This document shows positions 9,034 through 16,797 of a stretch of DNA of 26,852 nucleotides, piece after piece. The DNA lies in the IMG/VR virus record IMGVR_UViG_3300020055_001934, positions 1 through 26,852 of that record; one strand, given 5' to 3'. Positions within the stretch are counted from its first letter, which is position 1. Every line of letters begins with the position of its first letter. The notes under the pieces are model-generated. The model was not told the DNA's origin. It worked only from the letters and a program-made list of their open reading frames with translations, and searched no databases. A program made the position numbers and the translations under genes. This DNA comes from a virus.

Positions 9034-10101
9034 TTACGAAATTACGCTAAATGTGTAATCATCATCAAAGAAATAATCAGTTCCATTGATTCTAATTTTA
9101 AATTCTATAATATATACTCTATCAACTTCCCAATTAGATAAATTTAAATTAAAGTAGTTACCATCAGTATCACAACTTAATTTTGTGTAATCTGAAAATG
9201 GAACGATTACTTCACCCGAATGATAATCACATATTTGGTAATATGATGTTGTTGGTAAGAATTTACTAATACCATATTGCGCAGTTGATGAGAATGTTTT
9301 AATTGGATATAAGTCTCTACCAATTACCCTAAATTTAGGAGTTGTGTTTACTTTATATTCTTTTTTGAAGTTTCTAATTCCAACTTTGATTTCTTCAGAT
9401 GTTAGTTCATCTAATGAGCCAGTTGAAAATACCGAATCATCCCATCCTATTCTAATCTTTGGTTGATGAATAGTGTTTGTTTCTTTACTAAAGAACTTTA
9501 AAATACCATAATCATTGTTATCCTCTTCTTTTTCCAATGGTAATTTTAATATAATACCATCATTTGGAATAGAACCACTAATCCAATCAACCATAATGTC
9601 TTTGATATCCATTGAAATATCTGTGGTCTTATATTCAAAGTTTTGTAATGAAGAAGATGCATAATAAAATGTACCACCCTTACCTTCATATGAACCAGTA
9701 GATACACTACTAAATTCAGATGTTTCTAACCATCGTAATACAGAATCACCCTCTCTATTGTTCCAAGTTACACCACTTGTAGTAATATCATCGAATCTAG
9801 TACCATTACCCATCTCCCAACTTTGAGAAATCGGATATGCTTCTATTTGAAATTCTAATGGAAGTTCTTCCGATTCAGTTTCTTTTAATATAAGAGTTGC
9901 TTCTGACATTGTTACCGAACCCTCAGATAAACTGGAGGATAGTCCGTTTACATCAAATTTAAGAAGTGCTCTTGATACATCTTTAATATTACCATAGTAA
10001 ACCTTACTTACTTCTAATACCTCATCTAAACCAGCGTTTTGGTCGGGTTGTTGTAAGTACACCGATGCATCTTTTGATGCTGTTAAAAAATAGTATGCCA
10101 T
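9034..10101 (-). CDS. baseplate-module protein with DNRLRE-like beta domain
   Basis: A 355-residue protein. Residues ~5-205 fit the pattern of DNRLRE (carbohydrate-binding-like) domains of secreted and surface proteins: SKDASVYLQQPDQNAG, then SRALLKFDVNGL, ATLILKETES, AYPISQSWEMGNGTRF and GVTWNNREGD, in the expected order. The second half (~215-355) holds beta-rich segments (FRVIGRDLYPIKTF, WEVDRVYIIEFKIRING) that may form another sandwich. Its start shares one base with the stop of the gp6-like wedge gene (TAATG), tying its synthesis to the wedge. In a phage the domain could be a structural piece of the wedge or contact host polysaccharide. Domain call moderately sure; role inferred. Confidence 0.65.
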   Translation of the reverse strand: MAYYFLTASKDASVYLQQPDQNAGLDEVLEVSKVYYGNIKDVSRALLKFDVNGLSSSLSEGSVTMSEATLILKETESEELPLEFQIEAYPISQSWEMGNGTRFDDITTSGVTWNNREGDSVLRWLETSEFSSVSTGSYEGKGGTFYYASSSLQNFEYKTTDISMDIKDIMVDWISGSIPNDGIILKLPLEKEEDNNDYGILKFFSKETNTIHQPKIRIGWDDSVFSTGSLDELTSEEIKVGIRNFKKEYKVNTTPKFRVIGRDLYPIKTFSSTAQYGISKFLPTTSYYQICDYHSGEVIVPFSDYTKLSCDTDGNYFNLNLSNWEVDRVYIIEFKIRINGTDYFFDDDYTFSVIS

Positions 10102-12134
10102 TATCTTGCCCTCCCTTTTATATCCGAATTTGGAAATTTAACTTCGAAAACCGATGGGTCTAAAGATGGATATAAAATCTTATCTTTAATCGCCGCTTCT
10201 ATATTATATGAGTTTGGTGTATATTGACCACCACACTTATTTACAATTTTTAATTTTGGTACTGAACTAACTCCCTCAACATTTGCCACAATCAATTCTA
10301 ATTCAGAAAGATTAATAGTATTATTAAAAGTCCAATTATCAATACTAAAATAATCTTGTAGTTCAGATATACAATCTGATAGTACTTCACTTTTATTATA
10401 ACTTTTTAAAGTTATAATTTCAAACTCAACACCAATATTAATGATAAACCCATCATTTATATTTACACCATCAGTTAAAATTTTGTATTCTGAAAGATAT
10501 GTTTTTAAATTTTCCTTTACTGCTCTATTAAGATTTGTTAACTTCTTTTCGGAATCATATCCTAATAAATAAAGATTAATAGCAAATGGATTATTCTTTT
10601 CATTATCATTAGATGTTTTACCAGTTAGATATTTTTGTATCTCTTGCTTAACACTTCTTCTATCAGGTTCCTCATTATCAGGTTTTTCTACAAAACTCAT
10701 TACCAATTCGGTAAACTCATTAAGAGCTTGTGGTGAGCTTAATATAGAAGATGGTGAGTTATTATCCAATGTTCCATCTGCTGTAGCGTATGCTTTTGCA
10801 ATCGAACCAAACTTAGTTGGCATCGATAATGCTCTGATTTCATAATCCTTAGAAGTTACTGCTCTATTTTGTGAACCGAAGTTAGCCAATGCATTTTGTC
10901 TAATCTCCTCCATTGTATCACCACCCTTACCACCAGTTGCAGGAACCTCATTATCTACTGCGATAGAGTTTTTAGCTGCATTGTATATTGATAATTGGGT
11001 TGGTGTAAATAATGTTGTATCTTCTTCAAATTCCGTACTTCTAATTTGAGTAATTGAACCTTTCTTTACATTTGATTCCACACCACCACCAACTAAATAC
11101 TTTACAGTTATAGTTGTGTTAGATGGAGATGTACCATATGTTTTAGTTTTCAAAAAGTTAGTTGGGTCAAATGATTCTTCTAATTTAGAAATAGAATTAG
11201 GTAACCCCAATCCAACGTTTTTAAGGTTAGGTATAATCGTTTCATCATTTGATGTTGGGTCTCCAGCTCCAAATTGAATAGTTGTTGTACTGTCTGGGTT
11301 GATTTGTTTAACAAATCTACGAGATGTTTTTAATGTATTTAAAACATAAGGTACAGTTGATTTAAATTGATAAAGGTCTGGGTCATTTGATTCTGTATTT
11401 GGGTAATCCACAAATACTAATTCTTGTGCTAAATAAGGTACTTCATAGAATTTGTTACCATTTGAATCCCTTACATCATAGATATCTATTATGTTGGTAT
11501 CTAATAAATCAATACTTTGAAAAGATTCATATGCACCAAACGTAAACTCTTCCTCTTTTATTTCAGCTGAAATAGCATTTACCAATTTCTTAACTAAATA
11601 AAATGAAGTTTCTCCACTTACTGAATCAGTTTGGTATATTGTAATTTCTCTATCTGTTGAATCTGAAAAATCTACAACATCTCTAGTAATAAACTTAACC
11701 CCATTTGATGATTCTAATATCATACCTTCTTTAATTTTTAAAAGATACGTTTCATCAAATGTATTATTTGCACCTGTTCCAGTTGATGGAACCAATTGGT
11801 AAACTGAAAGAGTTGTTACTGCTGGTGAGGATACTTTTGGTTTATATCCTAAGTATTGTGAGAGTGCTATCACATTCTCAATATCATCAGCATAAGTCAT
11901 TAATGATTCCTTTAAGGTATCATCAACATAATATGAAAGTGAATCACCAATGTAAGATGCCATTTCAATGAACATCATACCCGGTGAAGATTCGTTAAAA
12001 TCAGAATAAGTTTGTGGGAAATAAGTTTTAGCAAACTCAATAAGATTAGTTCTGAATTCAGTAAAATCTTTATTGAGGTATTTTATATCCTTACCTCTAT
12101 TCTTAAAATTCTTTGTTGTTTTTGTAATTGCCAT
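10101..12134 (-). CDS. baseplate wedge protein, T4 gp6-like (baseplate J family)
   Basis: A 677-residue protein, similar in length to T4 gp6 (about 660). In T4, gp6 forms the continuous ring that links the wedges of the contractile-tail baseplate. The N-terminus carries KYLNKDFTEFRTNLIEFAK and DFNESSPGMMFIEMASYIGD, the classic opening of gp6/gpJ-type proteins. Residues ~395-450 contain GGKGGDTMEEIRQNA, NFGSQNRAVTSKDYEIRAL and FGSIAKAYA, the hallmark of the baseplate J fold. The C-terminal half (~520-650, with GFIINIGVEFEI and SVPKLKIVNKCGG) matches the later wedge domains. It follows the gp25-like gene by six bases, the usual T4-like order. Function is secure by family; the symbol is left blank because the phage is not identified. 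Confidence 0.9.
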   Translation of the reverse strand: MAITKTTKNFKNRGKDIKYLNKDFTEFRTNLIEFAKTYFPQTYSDFNESSPGMMFIEMASYIGDSLSYYVDDTLKESLMTYADDIENVIALSQYLGYKPKVSSPAVTTLSVYQLVPSTGTGANNTFDETYLLKIKEGMILESSNGVKFITRDVVDFSDSTDREITIYQTDSVSGETSFYLVKKLVNAISAEIKEEEFTFGAYESFQSIDLLDTNIIDIYDVRDSNGNKFYEVPYLAQELVFVDYPNTESNDPDLYQFKSTVPYVLNTLKTSRRFVKQINPDSTTTIQFGAGDPTSNDETIIPNLKNVGLGLPNSISKLEESFDPTNFLKTKTYGTSPSNTTITVKYLVGGGVESNVKKGSITQIRSTEFEEDTTLFTPTQLSIYNAAKNSIAVDNEVPATGGKGGDTMEEIRQNALANFGSQNRAVTSKDYEIRALSMPTKFGSIAKAYATADGTLDNNSPSSILSSPQALNEFTELVMSFVEKPDNEEPDRRSVKQEIQKYLTGKTSNDNEKNNPFAINLYLLGYDSEKKLTNLNRAVKENLKTYLSEYKILTDGVNINDGFIINIGVEFEIITLKSYNKSEVLSDCISELQDYFSIDNWTFNNTINLSELELIVANVEGVSSVPKLKIVNKCGGQYTPNSYNIEAAIKDKILYPSLDPSVFEVKFPNSDIKGRAR

Positions 12135-12140
12135 ATCTTA

Positions 12141-12569
12141 TTATCCCTGAACTGTAAATGTTAGAGTTTCTAAATTAATATCATCTCCTATTCTAAATTT
12201 AATCGAAACATTTAATTTATTGTTATCTCTCAATTCATCAGTTGATTCAATATCAATCTCTTCTGCTGTAACATAAGGTAACCATTGTTCTAAACTATCG
12301 TTTATAGTATCTTCTATTCTACCTTCCAAATCATCTACATTTGGTTCAAACAATAACGATTGTAAACCACTACCAAATTCAGGTTGTATAATACGTTCCC
12401 CCTTTTTAGTAAGTAGAAGATTTTTAATATTTGATTTAACTTGGTCTTTGGTTAGAAACGATTGCTCGAATGTATTTTCACCAAATTGTAATGGTAAAGT
12501 GATACCAATCGCATAGTTTGCAAATTCTTTAGTATCTTTAACAATTCTTCTTCCTAACTCAACTGCCAT
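12141..12569 (-). CDS. baseplate wedge protein, T4 gp25-like
   Basis: A 142-residue protein of the gp25/W family, the sheath-initiator component of the wedge core in contractile tails; the T4 protein is about 132 residues. Visible hallmarks are GITLPLQFGENTFEQSF near residue 22, then the family-defining LLLTKKGERIIQPEFGSGL (about 51-70) with LLFEPN. The Glu-Arg and Pro-Glu-Phe-Gly-Ser positions are kept. The C-terminus is beta-rich (KLNVSIKFRIGDD, LETLTFTVQ). It sits eight bases after the preceding virion gene and six bases before gp6-like, so the wedge genes are cotranscribed. Very likely correct. Confidence 0.92.
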   Translation of the reverse strand: MAVELGRRIVKDTKEFANYAIGITLPLQFGENTFEQSFLTKDQVKSNIKNLLLTKKGERIIQPEFGSGLQSLLFEPNVDDLEGRIEDTINDSLEQWLPYVTAEEIDIESTDELRDNNKLNVSIKFRIGDDINLETLTFTVQG

Positions 12570-12577
12570 AATCTATA

Positions 12578-13111
12578 TTACATTCCCGGTCTCCAAGGAC
12601 CTTTCTTTTTATCCAACGCTTTCATTAAACCACTATAATCTCTATTTAGTGCTTTATCCAATCCAGTGTTTCCAGTATGAACACCTAAACCTTGTTTTGG
12701 TGCCATATCTCCGTAACCCATTTTTTGTGCTATATTTGATGCACCTAATGTATGTACTGAGTTTGAATCGAAGTTCATCGTACCAGACGATACTTCGGTT
12801 GGTGCCCCAGCATATGATGGAACATTAGTTCCACTTCTTTGTTGTGAGTTAAAGGGTTGTGTTTGTGCCAATACCTCATTTAATGCAGGATTCTTACTAA
12901 ATATTTTTTGTGGTTGAACTGGTTCTTCCACTACATTTGAATCCATAAATGTTGGTTGTTTTGGTGTAACAGCTTCTTTAAGTTTTTTGTTTTCTTTCAA
13001 TAACTTAGCCATTTCTTTTTTAACACCCTCTTTAACAAGTTTAGGAAGAATCACTTTGATTTCCTCCTTAACTATAATTTGTATTGCTTTTATTAATTTA
13101 TCAGTGTCCAT
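12578..13111 (-). CDS. small virion protein with N-terminal helix and Gln/Pro-rich tail
   Basis: A 177-residue protein. Residues 1-48 form a strongly amphipathic Lys/Glu/Ile helix (KAIQIIVKEEIKVILPKLVK, KKEMAKLLKENKKLKEA), probably a short coiled coil. The remainder is low in hydrophobics and rich in Gln, Pro, Ser, Gly and Asn, ending in DKKKGPWRPGM. The repeated pattern GAS...MGYGDMAPKQGLG and GNTGLDKALN suggests an extended peptide laid along other proteins. Family not recognised. It begins 21 bases after one of the three identical ATATTTATATA elements, so it may head a transcription unit with gp25 and gp6. Likely baseplate or tail assembly, by position. Confidence 0.65.
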   Translation of the reverse strand: MDTDKLIKAIQIIVKEEIKVILPKLVKEGVKKEMAKLLKENKKLKEAVTPKQPTFMDSNVVEEPVQPQKIFSKNPALNEVLAQTQPFNSQQRSGTNVPSYAGAPTEVSSGTMNFDSNSVHTLGASNIAQKMGYGDMAPKQGLGVHTGNTGLDKALNRDYSGLMKALDKKKGPWRPGM

Positions 13112-13132
13112 TGTATAAAATGTTTTCCTTTC

Positions 13133-13143
13133 TATATAAATAT
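13133..13143 (-). promoter_or_regulatory. candidate late promoter element ATATTTATATA
   Basis: The coding strand reads ATATTTATATA, ending 21 bases before the ATG at 13111, in the 47-base gap after the 281-residue gene. The identical 11-mer occurs before the genes starting at 16012 and 24416 at almost the same distance. The + strand reading contains TATAAATA, the T4 late consensus, but pointing away from the genes. Confidence 0.45.
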
Positions 13144-13158
13144 TTGATTTAGGTTTTT

Positions 13159-14004
13159 TTAATTTTTAATACAATCAGGTCGTATTGCAACCAATTGTTT
13201 CTTAAATTCTTCTATTTGTTTATTGATAGGATTGCCATCTCCAATATCATCAATGCCATCACCCAACGTTGTGTTAACTATATCTTCAAATGAACTATCA
13301 CCATCTAAACCATCCGATGGTAACTCATATTCTTGCATAGGTCCAACCTCACTTATTGTATTATTATCAGGTTGTTGTATTACCGCTGGTTCACTTCCAT
13401 CTTCAGATGGAAAGTTTATGTTTGGTAATGGAATAGTTGGTGGTATTATATATGCAGTCCAAGGTATAACTGCTGGTGCTGGTATTGGTGAAGGTGATGC
13501 TGGATATAATGATGTTGTTTGTATAAATCCACCTATTGAAAATAAATGTACAATAGCCGCAAGTACAAACATATTAACCATTATCTCTTGCTTTTTTGCT
13601 GGTTTTAATGGTGGATATAGTGGCCACACCCCAACATTACTTACTAAGTTTGAATTAACTGCTATGTTTTGAATTGTACCTGGTGCTGGAATAAGTGGAA
13701 TTGGGAATGGATTCATAGGTGCACCCGCCCAATATGCTTTTACACCATTTCCAAATTCATTTGGTAATGAGAAATCAACACCAGGTGGAGTTGATAATCC
13801 TTTCAATAAAGCTACCCTAAAGAGAGTTTCCATTATTTGTTTGTTACCAGATTGTACAGCCTCACCATTAATTAAATCTCTACCCCTCTTAACGCATGCA
13901 TCATATTCATTAGCCCAAATTTTTGCAACTTTATTTACATCTAAAGTATTATAATTCGGATTTGTTTGTCTTAATACATTTCTTTTGAATAATCCCCAGG
14001 ACAT
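13159..14004 (-). CDS. virion protein with Pro-rich hydrophobic centre
   Basis: A 281-residue protein. Residues 1-75 are folded and helical (MSWGLFKRNVLRQTNPNY, then IWANEYDACVKRGRDLI and METLFRVALLKGL); I recall similar openings in tail proteins of marine T4-like phages but cannot verify it. Residues ~90-210 are unusually rich in Pro and Ile (NPFPIPLIPAPGTIQ, ASPSPIPAPAVIPW, IIPPTIPLPNINFP), with a hydrophobic stretch at ~142-162 (MVNMFVLAAIVHLFSIGG) long enough to cross a membrane. The C-terminus is acidic (DGLDGDSSFEDIVN, DGIDDIGDGNP). It starts four bases after the Pro-rich 126-residue gene. A tail-tip or membrane-contacting baseplate component is one possible reading. Confidence 0.6.
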   Translation of the reverse strand: MSWGLFKRNVLRQTNPNYNTLDVNKVAKIWANEYDACVKRGRDLINGEAVQSGNKQIMETLFRVALLKGLSTPPGVDFSLPNEFGNGVKAYWAGAPMNPFPIPLIPAPGTIQNIAVNSNLVSNVGVWPLYPPLKPAKKQEIMVNMFVLAAIVHLFSIGGFIQTTSLYPASPSPIPAPAVIPWTAYIIPPTIPLPNINFPSEDGSEPAVIQQPDNNTISEVGPMQEYELPSDGLDGDSSFEDIVNTTLGDGIDDIGDGNPINKQIEEFKKQLVAIRPDCIKN

Positions 14005-14007
14005 TTT

Positions 14008-14388
14008 TTATTTTTTTAATAAATCCAATGGATTTGGTAAATTAACATCAGGTATCCCAACTTTTGGTATTTTGGGTAATTCTATATTAGGTATTTTAGG
14101 AATATCAATATTAGGTATTTCAGATATCTTTGGTATTTCTGGAATTGGTGGTAAGTTAGGTGGAGTTGGTAACTTAGGTAATCCTTTTTTAAGTTTAGGA
14201 TTTTTTTCTACCTTCTTTTTTCTAAACTTTGGAATTGGTGGTAACTTTGGTAACCTAATTTTAGGTAATTCAGGTTTTTCAATCTTTGGTATTTTTGGAA
14301 CCTCAGGAACTTTAGGCACATCAATAGGTAATGATTTAGCCAAATCACCAATTTTTCCAGTTTGTTTAGATAAATCTTTTAGTGCCAT
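14008..14388 (-). CDS. proline-rich PKIP-repeat protein next to the hub gene
   Basis: A 126-residue protein of which 28 residues are Pro and a large share are Lys, Ile, Leu and Val. After a short N-terminal helix (MALKDLSKQTGKIGDLAKSL) it is a run of P-[KE]-[IVL] triplets (PKVPEVPKIPKIEK, PKIPNIELPKIPKVG) interrupted by a basic block (KFRKKKVEKNPKLKKG). This should give an extended polyproline-like rod rather than a globular domain. It begins one base after the gp5-like hub gene ends and four bases before the Pro-rich 281-residue gene. The composition is continuous and in frame throughout, so this is a real gene. Function unknown; a rod or tether in the hub is an inference. Confidence 0.65.
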   Translation of the reverse strand: MALKDLSKQTGKIGDLAKSLPIDVPKVPEVPKIPKIEKPELPKIRLPKLPPIPKFRKKKVEKNPKLKKGLPKLPTPPNLPPIPEIPKISEIPNIDIPKIPNIELPKIPKVGIPDVNLPNPLDLLKK

Positions 14389-14389
14389 A

Positions 14390-15610
14390 TTATTTAAGTT
14401 GTACGTTATTACTTAACATTGATTGTAATTTAGTTTTCAATGTTGTAAATTGTGCTATATTGGTTGGACCGGGTGATGATGGACCGGCTGGAGTTAAATA
14501 TATTTGTTGTGTTATTAAATCTATCATTTCACCCAATAACTCTACCAAAGTTTCACCCTTAGCAGCGGCTTCCAATTCACCATCAGTTCCTAACATAATA
14601 GAACCATTACCAATATCTAAGTTAATATCTCTATCTTGTGTATCAACAAATATATGATTATCGGTTGTAATGTTTATACCATCAGTTGCATCAATTGAAA
14701 ATTGACCATCGGTTATAAACCCTACATCTTTTTTTGCAGAAAAAATCATTTCAGCTGCTTTAGCAGAAACGATTATTCTATCTGAATTTAGTAGAATTTG
14801 ATTTCCCTTTAATTCAGAAGGGTAATTGTAAAATGATGGATATTCATTTTCAGTTGGTAATGTATATTCTAATAATCTATCACCACTACCTAAATAAATA
14901 ATATTACCATCATCATTAATATTTTCTTCAGTAGATGCTCCAATTGGTTTTGTTAAAGATTCACCATTTTCTCCATTTCTAATTGTAATGCTTGGTGAAA
15001 AAATGTTATCAGGATTATTATATCCACTAAATCTAATTGATTGACCAAATCTGCTTTCTATTAAATTATCACCTTCATATAATTTAAGTTTATGAATAGT
15101 TCCATCTGGTGTGAAATATTCACCCAATGTTGAGGTATCAGTTTCATCTAAGGAACTTTCAGCTCTTGGTATTCCAGTTGATTGTACACTACTATAATTA
15201 GAAGCTGTATTAGTATCTGCTGCTTTTTCTTTTTTCTGAACACTACTTATCTCATCTAAGCTAGTGTTAACATTTGGTAAAGATGAACCTATAATTCGTT
15301 CATACACATAACCACCGCTGGGTGAGTTAATTATATGAATAGTTTCATTTACAGTTGGTAATGAAACATTTGTTTTATTTTTAGGTAAAGCTAAACTCAG
15401 TGCTTCATCTTTTTTATTTGGACTATTCGATGCTCTGAATAATACGGCTCCAATGTATTTACTCTTTAATTCTTCTACTATTTCTAAATCAGTAAGAATA
15501 TCATCAGAAGTATCCAAAATAACCTTATACACCACACCCATAGTGGATGTTGGTTTAGGTTTTCTATCAACTCTTTGATTAGATTGTACATTACTATTTC
15601 TATTGAACAT
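14390..15610 (-). CDS. baseplate hub/spike protein, gp5-like without lysozyme
   Basis: A 406-residue protein. Residues ~22-130 (GVVYKVILDTSDDILTD, YIGAVLFRASNSPN, TVNETIHIINSPSGG) fit the OB-fold entry domain of gp5/VgrG-type spikes. Residues ~195-215 carry QSIRFSGYNNPDNIFSPSI, followed by RNGENGES. From ~265 comes a beta-helix pattern: SDRIIVSAKAAEMIFSAKKD, GFITDGQFSIDATDGINIT, IFVDTQDRDINLDIGNGSIM, typical of the trimeric spike shaft. A short helical tail follows (TLVELLGEMIDLITQQI). No T4-type lysozyme domain is present; T4 gp5 (about 575 residues) has one between its OB and beta-helix parts. It is followed closely by the Pro-rich protein. Role: membrane-puncturing central spike; quite sure of class. 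Confidence 0.75.
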   Translation of the reverse strand: MFNRNSNVQSNQRVDRKPKPTSTMGVVYKVILDTSDDILTDLEIVEELKSKYIGAVLFRASNSPNKKDEALSLALPKNKTNVSLPTVNETIHIINSPSGGYVYERIIGSSLPNVNTSLDEISSVQKKEKAADTNTASNYSSVQSTGIPRAESSLDETDTSTLGEYFTPDGTIHKLKLYEGDNLIESRFGQSIRFSGYNNPDNIFSPSITIRNGENGESLTKPIGASTEENINDDGNIIYLGSGDRLLEYTLPTENEYPSFYNYPSELKGNQILLNSDRIIVSAKAAEMIFSAKKDVGFITDGQFSIDATDGINITTDNHIFVDTQDRDINLDIGNGSIMLGTDGELEAAAKGETLVELLGEMIDLITQQIYLTPAGPSSPGPTNIAQFTTLKTKLQSMLSNNVQLK

Positions 15611-15616
15611 AGCCGT

Positions 15617-16012
15617 TTACTTTTCTATTTTTTGTTTTACTTCTTCTATTTCATTTTGTAAATCATCTACCCTACTAACCTCATCTTGAACTTGTTCAAT
15701 CTCTGAAAGTAATTGTTCTCTTTCTGCATCGGTAAGATATCCAGTATCTCCTTCTGATTTTTGGCTTGATGCGATAATTCTTTGTGCGATAGTTGCTAAC
15801 TTAACTAATTGGTCATCGTTACGAACTGATGTATCAATTAAGTCTTTGATGACCGGGCCTAAGATTCCCATATCACCATTATGTCTAATCATTTTTCTGA
15901 TTTCAAAGATGACTTCAGAAATATGTTTCTTTTTATTTATTTGATTGTTATAGATATCCTCAAACAACCCACTAAGGTTTTTGCCTGGGAATAATTCAAA
16001 ATCTGTTGACAT
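15617..16012 (-). CDS. small helical tail/baseplate protein
   Basis: A 131-residue protein, mostly helical. Residues 1-85 (FELFPGKNLSGLFEDIYNN, KKHISEVIFEIRKMIRHNGD, GPVIKDLIDTSVRNDDQLVK) look like a compact helical domain. I recall similar proteins directly upstream of the hub gene in related phages but cannot check this. Residues ~92-131 form a heptad-rich coiled coil (LTDAEREQLLSEIEQVQDEV, LQNEIEEVKQKIEK). It is six bases upstream of the gp5-like gene and 22 bases after an ATATTTATATA element, so it likely opens the hub operon. A hub assembly or adaptor role is inferred from position. Confidence 0.7.
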   Translation of the reverse strand: MSTDFELFPGKNLSGLFEDIYNNQINKKKHISEVIFEIRKMIRHNGDMGILGPVIKDLIDTSVRNDDQLVKLATIAQRIIASSQKSEGDTGYLTDAEREQLLSEIEQVQDEVSRVDDLQNEIEEVKQKIEK

Positions 16013-16034
16013 AGTTTATTAATATTGTGTTCAA

Positions 16035-16045
16035 TATATAAATAT
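16035..16045 (-). promoter_or_regulatory. candidate late promoter element ATATTTATATA
   Basis: The coding strand reads ATATTTATATA, 22 bases before the ATG at 16012 that opens the hub/baseplate operon. It is identical to the elements at 13133-13143 and 24438-24448, with the same spacing to within one base. It lies just after a T6 run that follows the small basic gene. Confidence 0.45.
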
Positions 16046-16067
16046 CAATAAACAAAAAAGTGTGGGA

Positions 16068-16211
16068 TTACCTACCTTGCCCCCTATATGCCTTTTTGTA
16101 GTTTCTACTATTTTTAGATTTAGAAGTTTTGCTCTTAGCGTGAACACCAGGTCTCTTCTTACTTTGAGAACGATATAACGAAATACCAAAACCTCCCTTT
16201 GCTTTTGCCAT
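16068..16211 (-). CDS. 47-residue highly basic small protein
   Basis: An ATG at 16211 opens a 47-codon frame ending in TAA: it begins MAKAKGGFGISLYRSQ, continues SKKRPGVHAKSKTSKSK and ends KKAYRGQGR. About a third of the residues are Lys or Arg, with few acids. The Lys/Ser/Gly pattern is protein-like and I recall similar short proteins in other large phages (unverified). A longer frame overlaps it in another phase (16031-16264), but that one has an implausible composition. It sits alone between the 176-residue gene and the hub operon, with 53- and 55-base gaps. Function unknown; nucleic-acid binding is plausible from charge alone. Confidence 0.75.
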   Translation of the reverse strand: MAKAKGGFGISLYRSQSKKRPGVHAKSKTSKSKNSRNYKKAYRGQGR

Positions 16212-16264
16212 AATATATTTAGATTATACCAATAAGTATATTCTATTAAACCAAACAAAAACAA

Positions 16265-16795
16265 TTACTTATTCTTATAAAAGAATTCTAATATATCTCT
16301 TTCTAAAGTAACATCCATTACGAAGTTATCTCCATACATAATGCTAGTAAATGTTCCTTCATCTTCATCGGTTATTTCGATAACATAATCTATCTCATCA
16401 AATGTTACTTTATAACTTTCACTCTTTCTGATTCTTTGTATGTTTTTATGTTCCGTAGTTCTTTCAACAACTTCTTTACCACTTATATCAGGTACATTTA
16501 GAAGTTGAGTTACACATTTAGCATAGTTTGTTTTGAGAGTATCTATAAAGAAGATATCATTCATCTTACTCATTAGATACAATCTTTGCTTTTTATCCAA
16601 ACCACCTGCCTTAAAATCACCAGTGTATTGTACTATCGGTAAAGATAGTATTGCTTTTTTAGAATCATCTTTTAGATTTCTGAAATCTACTTTGGATTTT
16701 ATTTGATGAGGATGATTGATATCTCTATCACATGGTAATGCTAAAATATCATAGAATGTATTTGTACCAAAGTGTTCTTGTATTAGAGGACTCAT
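16265..16795 (-). CDS. unknown 176-residue protein at end of the kinase operon
   Basis: A 176-residue soluble protein. The sequence opens MSPLIQEHFGTNTFYDIL and continues LPCDRDINHPHQIKSKVDFR, a mixed alpha/beta beginning. Residues ~55-105 are helical (KKQRLYLMSKMNDIFFIDTL). The C-terminus is beta then acidic (SYKVTFDEIDYVIEITDEDE, TSIMYGDNFVMDV). I cannot assign a family. It starts two bases after the coiled-coil membrane gene and so belongs to the same transcript as the kinase and regulator. Since the hub operon follows, it could instead be a baseplate-hub assembly factor that happens to be cotranscribed; position allows both. Confidence 0.65.
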   Translation of the reverse strand: MSPLIQEHFGTNTFYDILALPCDRDINHPHQIKSKVDFRNLKDDSKKAILSLPIVQYTGDFKAGGLDKKQRLYLMSKMNDIFFIDTLKTNYAKCVTQLLNVPDISGKEVVERTTEHKNIQRIRKSESYKVTFDEIDYVIEITDEDEGTFTSIMYGDNFVMDVTLERDILEFFYKNK

Positions 16796-16797
16796 CT

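Noticed and set aside
13985-14416. 143-residue Gly/Ile-rich frame on the + strand
   Set aside because: Antisense image of the proline-rich gene: Pro codons read backwards give Gly. No leader or neighbours on that strand.
16050-16080. Possible terminator after the 47-residue gene
   Set aside because: A T6 run is present, but the best stem (GTAGG/CCCAC) has a mismatch and is too weak to call.
16031-16264. 77-residue frame on the minus strand between the 176-residue gene and hub operon
   Set aside because: Its sequence is rich in Tyr/Leu/Trp at random and it overlaps, in another phase, the 47-residue basic frame, which has a far more protein-like pattern.
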